This document shows positions 7,839 to 17,178 of a DNA stretch of 64,000 nt, piece by piece; the stretch's first letter is position 1, and each line of letters begins with the position of its first letter. The stretch comes from Niallia circulans (GTDB lineage: Bacteria; Bacillota; Bacilli; Bacillales; Cytobacillaceae): positions 1-64,000 of the forward strand of contig NZ_CM017506.1 of NCBI RefSeq assembly GCF_007273535.1, in the 5' to 3' direction. The notes below the pieces were generated by a model. The model ran no database searches. It was not told where the DNA came from and saw only the letters and a list, made by a program, of their open reading frames with translations. A program made the position numbers and the translations under genes.

Positions 7839-8588
7839 ATGATGAATGGAAAAGTAACGATCATAACAGGAGCAAGTCGAGGAATTGGAGCTGAAACTGC
7901 AAGGTTATTGGCTAAATATGGAGCAAAAGTAGTTATAAACTATGCCAGTAATAAGAAGGCAGCACAGAAAGTTGTAGAATCCATTACTTCAAAAGGTGGT
8001 GAAGCTATAGCAATAAAAGCAGATGTCAGAAGTTATGATCAAATGCAATCTCTAGTAAATGAAACTCTTTTAAAATTCGGAAAAATAGATGTGCTAGTGA
8101 ACAATGCAGCAATTGGGTTTGCTATGAAACCTTTATCGGAAATGGATTGGGATGATTTTAAACCTAAGCTAGAAGGAGAAATTAAGGCAGCTTTTATTGC
8201 AACAAAGTCAGTTCTACCATTTATGAAAGAACAAAGGTATGGAAAGTTAGTGTATATCTCTAGTAGCTTAAGTCATCAACCTATGCCTAACTTTATTGCT
8301 CATGGAGTAGCAAAAGGAGCACTTAATTCTTTTGTGAAATATTTAGCTCAGGAGTTAGGACCTTATAATATTACTGCGAATACAGTAGCACCTTCTATGG
8401 TGAAAACAGAAGCTACTAAACATATTCAGGTAGAAGAAATTGAGAAGGTTTCGGAATTTACTCCATTAGGTAGAATCGCTAAGGCTGAAGACGTTGCAAG
8501 CGCCGTATTGTTTTTTGTAAGTGATCAAAGTGCTTTCATTACAGGAACTTATGCTCCCGTATCTGGAGGCATGGAAATGAATAATTAA
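7839..8588 (+). CDS. SDR family oxidoreductase
   Basis: This 249-residue short-chain dehydrogenase is of the classical type. The cofactor loop is TGASRGIG, the NNAA motif is VLVNNAAIG, and the usual catalytic S-Y-K is not obvious: VYISSSLSHQPMPNFIAHGVAKGAL has His where YxxxK normally has Tyr, giving HGVAK. The missing catalytic Tyr would alter or abolish normal SDR chemistry. The start is one of two consecutive ATGs behind AAGGAG. It is followed by a BNR-repeat gene in the same direction. Confidence 0.85.
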   Translation: MMNGKVTIITGASRGIGAETARLLAKYGAKVVINYASNKKAAQKVVESITSKGGEAIAIKADVRSYDQMQSLVNETLLKFGKIDVLVNNAAIGFAMKPLSEMDWDDFKPKLEGEIKAAFIATKSVLPFMKEQRYGKLVYISSSLSHQPMPNFIAHGVAKGALNSFVKYLAQELGPYNITANTVAPSMVKTEATKHIQVEEIEKVSEFTPLGRIAKAEDVASAVLFFVSDQSAFITGTYAPVSGGMEMNN

Positions 8589-8633
8589 AAATTTCAATAT
8601 GAAATAAATAAGATAGAAGAGGAGTTGATTTTA

Positions 8634-9707
8634 ATGAAAAAATTGTTATTAGCATTTGATAGAGAACTTATAGTAGCAGAAAGAAAAGGATCAACATGGA
8701 AGATAAGTAACCAGTTTAAAGGTGCTAATCCAATTACATTAGCGTGTGATCCAAATAATCCGGCTCGACTTTATTGTGGAACTTTTGACAGAGGGTTATG
8801 GAGGAGCTTAGATGGAGGTAGCTCATGGGAAGCGATAGGTACATTATATTCGTTTGGTGATTCGTATTCACTTCATGCTAGTAAAATGAGTTCAGTAACG
8901 GCTGTCGCTGTATCTTCCTTAAATGGCGAAGACGGTAACGGAATAGTATACGTAGGCACTGAACCAAGCGCTATGTTTATATCAAAAGATGGAGGAGACC
9001 ATTTTGAGCTGCTAAAGGACTATCGTCAAATCCCTTCTTATCCATCTTGGTTCTTCCCCCAAAGAACCGATACTCACCATGTTAAACATATTGAAATTGA
9101 TGCTTCTAATCCACAAACTATCTATACAACAATTGAAGTAGGGGGACTAATCAAGAGTATTGATGGTGGTATTACTTGGACCGAAGAGAAAGAAGAAGAT
9201 TATCCCCAGGATATACATGTAATTAAGTCGCATCTAAAAAATCCTAATCGTTTATATGCAGTTTTGGGTGATTCGTTCTTGAAAGAAGAAGGTCATGAGT
9301 ATGCAGAAAGTAAAGATGGAGGTAAGACATGGCACTATATTACTGAGGGTCTAACACATCATTATGCTTATCAAATGGCGGTGAATCCGGCTGATTCGGA
9401 TAATATTATTATTGCTACGTCTTCAAATCCCTTTGCTGCACATGAGTATGAAAACGGGAATTGCGAATCATTTATTTATAGAAAAGAAAAAAATCAACCC
9501 TGGAAAATTAGCACTACTGGATTACCTGATTCTAAAGGAACGTTAATACCTGTAATGAAGGTTTCAAAAGAAGGGGATTTTTATCTATTTAGTAATAAAG
9601 GTGTATTTATTTCTGTGGATGGCGGTTTAAATTGGAATTCTCTTGAAATTCCTTGGCAACAAAGTTTTATAACACAACACCCTTACGACATGCTTGTGAT
9701 TGAGTAA
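8634..9707 (+). CDS. BNR/sialidase-type beta-propeller repeat protein
   Basis: The product is about 357 residues with repeated Asp-box-like segments: SLDGGSSWEAI, SKDGGDHFELL, SIDGGITWTEE, SKDGGKTWHYI and SVDGGLNWNSL. These define a BNR-type beta-propeller. No signal peptide is seen, so it is probably cytoplasmic. Such stand-alone proteins are often annotated as glycosyl hydrolases or WD40/YVTN-like proteins, but I see no catalytic residues to support an enzyme. The ATG at 8634 has GAGGAG upstream. It is 45 bases after the SDR gene and probably co-transcribed with it. Confidence 0.8.
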   Translation: MKKLLLAFDRELIVAERKGSTWKISNQFKGANPITLACDPNNPARLYCGTFDRGLWRSLDGGSSWEAIGTLYSFGDSYSLHASKMSSVTAVAVSSLNGEDGNGIVYVGTEPSAMFISKDGGDHFELLKDYRQIPSYPSWFFPQRTDTHHVKHIEIDASNPQTIYTTIEVGGLIKSIDGGITWTEEKEEDYPQDIHVIKSHLKNPNRLYAVLGDSFLKEEGHEYAESKDGGKTWHYITEGLTHHYAYQMAVNPADSDNIIIATSSNPFAAHEYENGNCESFIYRKEKNQPWKISTTGLPDSKGTLIPVMKVSKEGDFYLFSNKGVFISVDGGLNWNSLEIPWQQSFITQHPYDMLVIE

Positions 9708-9754
9708 ATAGATATATATAGGAATTCTTTTGTATTACTTTAAGAAAGACATAA

Positions 9755-10069
9755 ATGATTTTAAAAAATTTATTATCTCACAATCCTGAAGGAACGCAAA
9801 TTGAATTAGAAGTAAGTAAAGGAGATATGTCTGAAATAAAGATTAAAGATAATGGGATTGGAATGGATGAAGAGGTGATATCAAGAATATTTGATCGCTA
9901 TTATCGGGGAACTTCTACTGGTACGCTTAGTGGTGGCGCCGGTCTTGGTATGGCTATCGTAAAACAAATAATTAAGGGCCATTGAGGAGGAGTTGAAGTT
10001 AAAAGCCAAGTGGGACAGGGCACACAAATAACATTAACTCTACCGAGCTCACGAGAAAATATTATCTAG
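9755..10069 (+). pseudogene. C-terminal fragment of a sensor histidine kinase
   Basis: Only the ATP-binding domain remains. It shows an N-box-like NLLSHNPEGT that seems to lack about four residues, then DNGIGMDEE (G1), DRYYRG and GGAGLGMAIVKQI (G2). An in-frame TGA at 9983-9985 sits where the family usually has Gly after IIKGH. The same frame then continues with GGVEVKSQVGQGTQITLTLP to a TAG at 10067. The sensor, H-box and partner regulator are absent. This is a decayed relic, not a functional kinase. Confidence 0.85.
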
Positions 10070-10092
10070 TCTGATATCCTAAGCTTTCAAAT

Positions 10093-10127
10093 AAAGAACC
10101 TGACGTTTGAGACAAAACAGGTTCTTT
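10093..10127. terminator. bidirectional terminator
   Basis: AAAGAACCTG and CAGGTTCTTT flank 15 bases, with T-rich sequence on the plus side and TTTATTT on the minus side. It separates the kinase remnant from the convergent hydrolase gene. Confidence 0.75.
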
Positions 10128-10140
10128 CTTCTTGTTGTTA

Positions 10141-10983
10141 TTATTTAAAACTTTCTCTAATCAGTTTTCCAATTTCCTTATAATGTGTTTCTAATGCAAA
10201 ATGTCCGCTATCAACTAAGTGTACTACAGCATTTTTAACGTCTTTTTTGAATGCTTCTGCTCCAGGGTATATGAAAGAAGGGTCATTCTTCCCCCAAACA
10301 GCTAAGAGTTTTGGTTGATTTTCTCTAAGGTATCTTTGGAAATCTGGATACATTTTAACATTATTTTGGTAATCGTAAATCAAATCTAGTTGTTTATTTG
10401 CATAATCTTCATTATGAGTATAGGCAATATCAAGCGTATAGCCATCTGGAGATACACTACCTTCTTTAGTTCCTTCTGTGTACTGTCCTATAATGGTTTC
10501 TCTAGAAAACGCTGTTCGATAACTGTCACGTTTTTCATTTGTAGGGTTCTTCCAAAAATCTTTTCTTGTTTCCCATTTTGGCCCAAGCCCTTCTTCATAT
10601 ATATTTCCATTCTGACTAACGATTCCTAATATTTTCTCTGGTTTTCGTAATGCCATTCTGAAACCAATAGGTGCTCCATAATCAAATACAAACATATAAT
10701 ATTGATTGATTTCTAATACTTCTAAGAATGATTCTATGATTGTTGAGATGTTATGAAAAGTGTATTCAAACTGTTCTCTGGATGGGGAAGAACTATTACC
10801 AAAGCCAGGATAGTCTGGTGCTATGATATGAAAATGATGTTCTAATTCAGGTATTAAATCCCTGAACATGTGGCTAGCGGAAGGAAAGCCATGTAGTAAT
10901 AATAATGTTGGATTATTTTTATCTCCAGCTTCTCTATAGAAAATTTGTTCATTATTAACTTTGATTTTGAAGTATTTTGTCAT
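10141..10983 (-). CDS. alpha/beta hydrolase (haloalkane dehalogenase-like subfamily)
   Basis: This is a 280-residue alpha/beta hydrolase. The oxyanion motif is LLLHGFPSASHMFR near residue 29. The nucleophile elbow reads FVFDYGAPIGFRMA near residue 99, so the nucleophile is Asp rather than Ser, as in haloalkane dehalogenases and epoxide hydrolases. A later Asp (GKNDPSF) and a His (DSGHFALE) complete the triad. No signal peptide is present. It has a strong ribosome site (AGGAGGAG). The substrate is unknown. Confidence 0.85.
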   Translation of the reverse strand: MTKYFKIKVNNEQIFYREAGDKNNPTLLLLHGFPSASHMFRDLIPELEHHFHIIAPDYPGFGNSSSPSREQFEYTFHNISTIIESFLEVLEINQYYMFVFDYGAPIGFRMALRKPEKILGIVSQNGNIYEEGLGPKWETRKDFWKNPTNEKRDSYRTAFSRETIIGQYTEGTKEGSVSPDGYTLDIAYTHNEDYANKQLDLIYDYQNNVKMYPDFQRYLRENQPKLLAVWGKNDPSFIYPGAEAFKKDVKNAVVHLVDSGHFALETHYKEIGKLIRESFK

Positions 10984-11049
10984 AATGCTCCTCCTATATT
11001 AATGTTTTTAAATTTCCGAATTAGTTTTTCAGAAAATATCCAAATTTAT

Positions 11050-11982
11050 TTAAATTTTTGCACCTTTCTTCCTTTTAAATCTGCTTGTCTGAGAAAATAA
11101 CTTTGTCTTTGAAAAGGAATAAATGGTTAATGCTGTCCAAATGAAAAGTAAAGATAATAAATGGGCTGATGTAAATGATTCATGGTAAATAAAAACACCT
11201 AAAATCAGTGCAATTGTAGGTGATAAGTACTGAATAAATCCGAGCATGGACAGAGGGAGTCTTTGGGCACCCTTAGTGAAAAAGAGCAACGGTACTGCTG
11301 TGAAAATACCTGAAAGAATTATTAGTATATCTAAACCTGGTGAAACGGCAAGAAAAACATGGTCTTCATTTATAAATAAGTAAACAAGATAAATTAAAGC
11401 GAATGGTGTTATAAATAGAGTTTCTAAAGTAAGACCAACCCCAGCTTCAAGGGGAATAAGCTTTTTAGCCAACCCATACAAGCCAAAGGTGAGTGCCAAA
11501 GATAATGCAATCCAAGGAATGTTTCCATGAGAAATGGTCAAAATAAGTACACCAATAGTTGCTAACCCTACAGAAATACATTGCATTTTCGTTAATTTTT
11601 CCTTCAGAGCTATCATGCCAAGCAAGACGCTTACTAAAGGGTTAATATAATAGCCAATGCTAGTTTCAATAATTTGTCCTGCATTAACTGCCCAGATATA
11701 GATAAACCAATTACAGCTTACTAGCAATGATGCAAGAAACAACATAAATCCTTGTTTTTTATTTGCCCTAAAGCTACGAAGCAACGTAGTAATCTCTTTC
11801 CATTTTTTTGTTACTAGCATTAGGAATACCATAAATACAAAAGACCATAGCACTCGATTAGCTAGAATTTCAACTGCACCTAATCCTTGCAGGAGTTTCC
11901 AATATATTGGAAGTAGACCCCAAAACAAATAAGATAAAGCAGCATATAGAACTCCTGTTTTAATTTGGTTATCCTTCATCAT
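11050..11982 (-). CDS. rarD: EamA-family transporter RarD
   Basis: This protein of about 310 residues has ten hydrophobic segments and the RarD pattern: GVLYAALSYLFWGLLPIYWK at the N-terminus, EILANRVLWSF, NWFIYIWAVNAGQIIETSIG and GYYINPLVSVLLG. RarD belongs to the drug/metabolite transporter superfamily; its substrate is not established. The ATG at 11982 is used because an upstream TTG has no ribosome site at proper distance. It is the last of several minus-strand genes that start from the LysR-divergent promoter region. Confidence 0.85.
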   Translation of the reverse strand: MMKDNQIKTGVLYAALSYLFWGLLPIYWKLLQGLGAVEILANRVLWSFVFMVFLMLVTKKWKEITTLLRSFRANKKQGFMLFLASLLVSCNWFIYIWAVNAGQIIETSIGYYINPLVSVLLGMIALKEKLTKMQCISVGLATIGVLILTISHGNIPWIALSLALTFGLYGLAKKLIPLEAGVGLTLETLFITPFALIYLVYLFINEDHVFLAVSPGLDILIILSGIFTAVPLLFFTKGAQRLPLSMLGFIQYLSPTIALILGVFIYHESFTSAHLLSLLFIWTALTIYSFSKTKLFSQTSRFKRKKGAKI

Positions 11983-12081
11983 TATACCTACTTTCAATTG
12001 TCATTTATCACTACAGTATGGCTTCCAACTTCTAAAATTACATACTTTTTTCTCGCTAAAAGGACATATAGTTTTGAAAAA

Positions 12082-12522
12082 TTAGAATTTTTGTACTAAA
12101 ATGACTCCAATAACAACTAACACAGCTCCTAATATTCTAGGAAAACTTAATGTTTGAGTTGTTGCACCTATAAGACCTAAGTGATCTATTAGAATAGATA
12201 TTATAATTTGTCCAACTAATACATACCCCACTGTTGCGGCTGCACCTATTCTAGGCATAAGTATTGTAGTAGCAAGTACGTAGAAAGCACCAAGTATTCC
12301 TCCTGTCCACATCCACCAAGGAGCATTCAACCAATCTTTTTTAATGTGTATTCCACTACTAAATAGGGAAATCACTAATAAAGATATAGCACCTACTGTA
12401 AAAGAAATCCCTGAAGCTATAATAGGAGATCCTACTATGGTTTTTAATTGTGCATTCACATTAAACTGGGTTGGAAGAGCCATTCCAGCTAGTATCGCAA
12501 ATAAAATTAAAACAAATGCCAT
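12082..12522 (-). CDS. YdcZ-type (DUF606) DMT transporter
   Basis: This 146-residue protein has five hydrophobic segments and the pattern GMALPTQFNVNAQLKTIVGS, then WMWTGGILGAFYVLATTILM and GQIIISILIDHLGL, which defines the short YdcZ/DUF606 transporters of the DMT superfamily. These function as pairs or dimers and only one copy is present here. It follows the nitronate monooxygenase gene by 23 bases and has a strong ribosome site (GGAGGA). Confidence 0.85.
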   Translation of the reverse strand: MAFVLILFAILAGMALPTQFNVNAQLKTIVGSPIIASGISFTVGAISLLVISLFSSGIHIKKDWLNAPWWMWTGGILGAFYVLATTILMPRIGAAATVGYVLVGQIIISILIDHLGLIGATTQTLSFPRILGAVLVVIGVILVQKF

Positions 12523-12545
12523 TAAAAATCCTCCAATATTAGTGT

Positions 12546-13628
12546 TTACTTTAAACTAGAAGTTATATCTTTTACGTCTTTTATAATATTTTGAAATAGT
12601 GATTTTACAGTATGTCTTTTTGCTAGTCTTGGACTTTGGCCTGACCAAAGCGACATATAGTGTTTATTATTTTGAAGGGATGAAGCCTTTCTTATTAATT
12701 GGGTTAAACTATTTTGGACAGGATATACGGGGAACATGTTTTCATGGGCACGCATATCCAAAATAAATTTATTCCTAATTCCTCTTGACCATTTGCCGGA
12801 AAAAGAGCGAGTTAAAACTGTTTGATTTTCAGTAGAGTTAAGAATGGCATTTTTATGTACATCATGAGCTCCACTTTCATCACATGTTAAAAAGGCGGTA
12901 CCCATTTGAACACCAACAGCTCCTAAGCAAAGGGACGCCATTAAACCTCTGCCATCCATAATTCCTCCTGCAGCTACTACAGGTTTGGAAACAGTATCGG
13001 CTACTTGGGGAACAAGCGACATGAGGCCAATTAAACTATCTTCCGACTCATCGATGAAGCTCCCCCTATGCCCGCCTGCTTCTGCACCTTGTGCGACAAT
13101 GATGTCTATACCTGATTTTTCTACTTCCATTGCTTCTTCTGCTGTTGTAGCCGTGCCGATTACAATAATATTCGCATTTTGTAAGCTAGCGACTATTTCC
13201 TTGGAGGGGATACCAAAAGTAAAAGAACATACCGGGATATTCTTGTCTATAATAATTTTTATTTGTTCATTAAATTTTTCATACTCTTCAAGAAAGTTAG
13301 GAAGCACTAAATCTTCTGTATATGTAACATTTAACTCTTTATTTATTGCATCTAAAATTTGGTTAACTGAATTAACATCCTGAGTGTTAACCTCAAATTT
13401 TTGTGGTACAAAGAGATTGACACCAAATGGCTTTGAAGTCAAACTTCTTATTTCATCTATTTGATTTTTTAATTGGTATGGGGTTAAATAACCAGCACCA
13501 ATCATTCCTAAAGCACCTGTCTCAGATACTTCTGCTACAAGCTTTGATGTTGTTATTCCACCAGCCATAGGTGCCTGTATGATTGGATACTTAATATTTA
13601 AAAGATCTGCAAGGACATTTTTTTTCAT
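12546..13628 (-). CDS. nitronate monooxygenase (2-nitropropane dioxygenase family)
   Basis: This 360-residue FMN-dependent TIM-barrel enzyme oxidises alkyl nitronates. Family motifs are PIIQAPMAGGITTSKLVAEV at the N-terminus, GVNLFVPQ, IVAQGAEAGGHRGSF with the conserved His, PVVAAGGIMDGRG and GAVGVQMGTAFL for FMN phosphate binding. It lies between an MFS transporter and a YdcZ-like transporter on the minus strand with gaps of about 20 bases, so it is probably part of the same operon. Confidence 0.9.
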   Translation of the reverse strand: MKKNVLADLLNIKYPIIQAPMAGGITTSKLVAEVSETGALGMIGAGYLTPYQLKNQIDEIRSLTSKPFGVNLFVPQKFEVNTQDVNSVNQILDAINKELNVTYTEDLVLPNFLEEYEKFNEQIKIIIDKNIPVCSFTFGIPSKEIVASLQNANIIVIGTATTAEEAMEVEKSGIDIIVAQGAEAGGHRGSFIDESEDSLIGLMSLVPQVADTVSKPVVAAGGIMDGRGLMASLCLGAVGVQMGTAFLTCDESGAHDVHKNAILNSTENQTVLTRSFSGKWSRGIRNKFILDMRAHENMFPVYPVQNSLTQLIRKASSLQNNKHYMSLWSGQSPRLAKRHTVKSLFQNIIKDVKDITSSLK

Positions 13629-13649
13629 TTGAACACCTCGTAATTATTT

Positions 13650-14840
13650 TTATTTACTAAAAAAATTACTCTCGCTTACTTCTCTTTTACTTTCAAACTT
13701 AATACCTGTTAAAAGAAAAAGAGCACCAATAAAAATCACACAGGAGGCTCCAATTAAAGCAGCATCAAAGCTATGCGTGTGAGAGGATATAATACCTGCC
13801 AGACTTGGTCCTATCAGTTGCCCACCAGCATATATCGCAGTTAAACTACCTATTGTTTTGGCGCTTATACTTGGATTGATTTTCTGAGCTAATGTTGTGA
13901 CTAGTGATGTAATTCCCATAAATGTTGCTCCGAACAATAATGCGCTTGTAACAAAACTGACTTCGGATATATAAAGTACAGGCAAAACCACTCCAATTGA
14001 TTGTAAAACCATCGCAAGTATTAAAGATTTAACAAAGCCGGATTTTTGGGCTAATAATGTCCAAAGAAAACAAGAAGGAATGGCAGCCAATCCAACAATC
14101 ATCCACACTATAGTAGCGTTATTTTCAAATGATGGAGTTTCTTGTGCAATAGAAACGATAAAAGTGCCTGTAACTATATATCCTAATCCTTCTAGCCCGT
14201 ATGCAATCATCAACCAAAACAACCATTTTGTTGGAGGAAAATTAGGGTTAATTTCTTGTTTTTTTATCTTAATCTCTTGTGGGGTTTCTTCAAGCCACAT
14301 CCATACAAAAATAAATAGAATAAGACTAACTACAGCAAGTCCCATCCATGTACCCTTCCAAAGAAACATATCATTTAAACTTGGTATGATTAGACTCGAT
14401 AAATAAATTCCTAATCCTACACCTCCATAAAAAACACCGGACCAATTTGACTTATTTCTACTAGCAAGCCTATCTAGTACTAGACCGGATGCTAAAACTA
14501 ACACCAGGGCACTGGAAAAACCGGATAAAAAGCGTAGTACTATCCATAAAAGGTTAGAACTGACCAAACCCATCAGTGCTGTAGTAAGAATATTTAATAA
14601 TAAGCCAATTCTTAAAATAAGTATTCTTCTTTCTTTAAATGATATAGCCCCAGTAAGTATAGCCCCAAATAAATAACCCGCATAATTGCTTGTCGCTAAG
14701 TATCCTGCTATAGAATCTGAAAAAGATAAATAATGTTGCATTAAAGGAAGAATAGGTGTATATGCAAATCTGCCGAACCCCATTGCAATGATTAAAGAAA
14801 AGATTCCTCCAAATAAAAAAAGAATCAATTGCTTATTCAC
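13650..14840 (-). CDS. YbfB/YjiJ family MFS transporter
   Basis: This 396-residue protein has twelve hydrophobic segments and the YbfB/YjiJ-type N-terminus GFGRFAYTPILPLM, followed by SNYAGYLFGAI. The family members are putative exporters. The start is GTG behind GGAGGTG. It is the first minus-strand gene and is divergent from the LysR gene at 14966. The promoter region between them holds a perfect 33-bp dyad, so LysR control is likely. Confidence 0.85.
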   Translation of the reverse strand: MNKQLILFLFGGIFSLIIAMGFGRFAYTPILPLMQHYLSFSDSIAGYLATSNYAGYLFGAILTGAISFKERRILILRIGLLLNILTTALMGLVSSNLLWIVLRFLSGFSSALVLVLASGLVLDRLASRNKSNWSGVFYGGVGLGIYLSSLIIPSLNDMFLWKGTWMGLAVVSLILFIFVWMWLEETPQEIKIKKQEINPNFPPTKWLFWLMIAYGLEGLGYIVTGTFIVSIAQETPSFENNATIVWMIVGLAAIPSCFLWTLLAQKSGFVKSLILAMVLQSIGVVLPVLYISEVSFVTSALLFGATFMGITSLVTTLAQKINPSISAKTIGSLTAIYAGGQLIGPSLAGIISSHTHSFDAALIGASCVIFIGALFLLTGIKFESKREVSESNFFSK

Positions 14841-14913
14841 TATTTCACCTCCATTGATCTATTTCCTTTTAATCATATTCTTTTTTTGATATATTGAATA
14901 ATATATATATGCG

Positions 14914-14946
14914 ATATCTGATATCAATTAAATTGATATCAGATAT
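14914..14946. promoter_or_regulatory. perfect 16-bp-arm palindrome, probable LysR operator
   Basis: ATATCTGATATCAATT and its exact complement are separated by one A. The dyad lies 20 bases before the LysR start and in front of the divergent MFS operon. It also contains nested ATATCTGATAT half-sites. Confidence 0.75.
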
Positions 14947-14965
14947 TGAAGGAGAAAATGAAATT

Positions 14966-15847
14966 ATGGACTTACGTACACTGAAAATTTTTCAAACAAT
15001 CGCAAAACAAGGAAGCCTTTCAAATGCTGCAAGAGAACTAAATTACGCACAATCAAATATAACAATGAAAATACAACAGTTAGAAGAAGAATTACAAGTA
15101 ACTCTTTTTAACAGACATAATCGTGGAGTTTCTTTAACTTCAAAAGGGGAGAGATTATTAATATACACAGAAAAAATTTTCCAACTTATGGAGGAAACAA
15201 TAAATGATATTAGTGACAAGAAGGAACCACATGGTTCTTTAACTGTTGGATCCATGGAAACAACTGCAGGTGTGCGGTTACCTGCCATCCTAGCAGAGTA
15301 CCTTAAGAGTTATCCTAAAATAGATGTAAATTTAAGGACTGGAACAACCGAGGCAAATATACGGGGAGTTCTTAATTATGAGTTAGACGGAGCTTTTGTT
15401 GCAGGTCCAATAAACCACAAAGATCTTCTAAGTAAAAAGGCATTTGAAGAGAAATTAGTTTTGATTACCGACATTTCACAACGTTCGATAGAGCATATAG
15501 AAGACATCCAAAATAAAGCCTTATTAGTTTTTCATTCGGGGTGTTCTTACCGGAGTAAATTTGAAGAGTGGTTTCAAAAAGAAAATAGGAGACTTCCGAA
15601 CAAGTTGATGGAATTCGGGACATTAGATGGAATTATTGGTTGCGTTGCGGCTGGAATAGGTGTTAGTTTATTGCCGCAAAGTGTAATTTCCAAGCAAGTA
15701 GAAAAAGGAAAAGTAAGAACACATTACATTCCTGAAAAGTATGCTAAAGTGGACACATTTTTTATCTATAGAAAAGATAAATATCTAACTGGAGCATTAA
15801 AGCAGTTCCTCCATGTATTAAATGGGGTGACAGATGAAGTAGATTAG
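14966..15847 (+). CDS. LysR family transcriptional regulator
   Basis: The product is 293 residues when started at 14966. The helix-turn-helix reads MDLRTLKIFQTIAKQGSLSN, then AARELNYAQSNITMKIQQLE and FNRHNRGVSLTSKG. The C-terminal part is a type-2 periplasmic-binding-like ligand domain, with GIGVSLLPQSVI near the end. The ATG at 14966 has GGAGAAAATG upstream; an earlier in-frame codon at 14894 lies ahead of the operator dyad and is unlikely. It is divergent from the MFS/nitronate monooxygenase/transporter genes and probably activates them. Confidence 0.9.
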   Translation: MDLRTLKIFQTIAKQGSLSNAARELNYAQSNITMKIQQLEEELQVTLFNRHNRGVSLTSKGERLLIYTEKIFQLMEETINDISDKKEPHGSLTVGSMETTAGVRLPAILAEYLKSYPKIDVNLRTGTTEANIRGVLNYELDGAFVAGPINHKDLLSKKAFEEKLVLITDISQRSIEHIEDIQNKALLVFHSGCSYRSKFEEWFQKENRRLPNKLMEFGTLDGIIGCVAAGIGVSLLPQSVISKQVEKGKVRTHYIPEKYAKVDTFFIYRKDKYLTGALKQFLHVLNGVTDEVD

Positions 15848-15980
15848 TTATCATTTTAAAATATAACATCTATTTAAATTCTTGATTTTACAGCTACTAT
15901 CTAATTGAGTATGCTGTCTTTTATAAGATAGTTTTTGGTATCAGTAAAAAATGAAATAAAAGTATTAGAGGAGTAGAGCA

Positions 15981-16763
15981 ATGAAGATAGGTTTTTTTGA
16001 TTCTGGAATTGGTGGAATTACTGTCCTTCACCAAGCTTTAAAGTTACTTCCTAATGAGGAATATCTCTTTTATGCGGATACCTCAAATGTTCCCTATGGA
16101 GAAAAGACAAAAGAGGAAGTGAAAAAATACATTTTTCAAGTAGTTGAATTTTTAGCTAATCAAGGAATAGAGGCACTTGTAATTGCATGCAATACTGCTA
16201 CAAGTATTGCTGCTAATGATTTAAGAAGAACATATAATTTTCCTATATTAGGTATTGAACCTGCTGTAAAACCAGCTGTTCAGAATAGTAAGGGGAATGC
16301 TAAAAAGGTACTAGTAATGGCTACAAATTTAACACTACAAGAAGAAAAATTTCATAGCCTTGTTCAAAGTGTAGACAAAAACGATGTTGTAGATTTTATT
16401 GCTTTGCCAGGCTTAGTAGAGCTTGCTGAAAAGTTTAAGTTTGATGATGAAACAGTGATCCCTTATTTAGAAGACGCATTATATCCCTTAAATTTATATG
16501 ATTATGGAACGGTTGTTCTTGGGTGTACACACTTCCCATATTTTACGAATAGCATTAAGAATATCTTGCCAAAAGGTGTAGACATTATATCAGGCAGCGT
16601 TGGAACTGCAAAGAATTTGGATAGAATTCTTAAATCTAGAGATCAAAATAATCAATCGAAATTAGATATTAAATTTTTTAAATCAGGTAATCTAATAACA
16701 GATAAAGAAACTTTAGATAAGTATTGGAAGTTGTTTGAAAAACTAGACGAGCTTAAATTGTGA
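15981..16763 (+). CDS. murI: glutamate racemase (YrpC-like)
   Basis: This 260-residue cofactor-independent racemase makes D-glutamate for peptidoglycan or poly-gamma-glutamate. Both catalytic cysteines are in the family contexts ALVIACNTATS and VVLGCTHFPYF, and the N-terminus GFFDSGIGGITVL with DTSNVPYG is typical. The N-terminus resembles the second Bacillus isozyme YrpC more than RacE. It has a good ribosome site (AGAGGAG) and its own terminator, so it is a monocistronic cargo gene. An additional chromosomal copy would be expected in the host. Confidence 0.92.
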   Translation: MKIGFFDSGIGGITVLHQALKLLPNEEYLFYADTSNVPYGEKTKEEVKKYIFQVVEFLANQGIEALVIACNTATSIAANDLRRTYNFPILGIEPAVKPAVQNSKGNAKKVLVMATNLTLQEEKFHSLVQSVDKNDVVDFIALPGLVELAEKFKFDDETVIPYLEDALYPLNLYDYGTVVLGCTHFPYFTNSIKNILPKGVDIISGSVGTAKNLDRILKSRDQNNQSKLDIKFFKSGNLITDKETLDKYWKLFEKLDELKL

Positions 16764-16767
16764 ACTT

Positions 16768-16813
16768 TAACATAACAAGGAGCTTCCTAAAAGGGTAGCT
16801 CCTTGTTATGTTA
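16768..16813 (+). terminator. terminator after glutamate racemase
   Basis: A perfect 17-bp stem (TAACATAACAAGGAGCT and its complement) closes a 12-base loop and is followed by a T-rich stretch. The rest of the gap up to 17178 holds no gene that I can see. Confidence 0.85.
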
Positions 16814-17178
16814 CTTTCTTAAAACATTTATTTAGTGAAGTAAGATTAGGTACAAGTTTGTGAATATCTACACTTAAACAATAGGGGGCTTTAGTAAAAA
16901 AAGATGTTTCAATATAAGAGTTTTTTCAGTGTAAATTAACACTTAAATTAAATGAAAAATAACTCCTAAAGTGATAAGCTTGATTTTATCATAACTTCAT
17001 TTGTTTTAACAGGGTTTTACCCTGATTGAACATTTTGTGCAAATTAACAAATACTATTATTAACTTCTGGTATTATGAATACATCTAACATTTATACAAG
17101 GAGTTGTAAAACTTTATTAAGAAAAGGTTAATCAGATTCTTTTAATTTATATATGGGGAAAAGAGAAGGGGAAACTAG

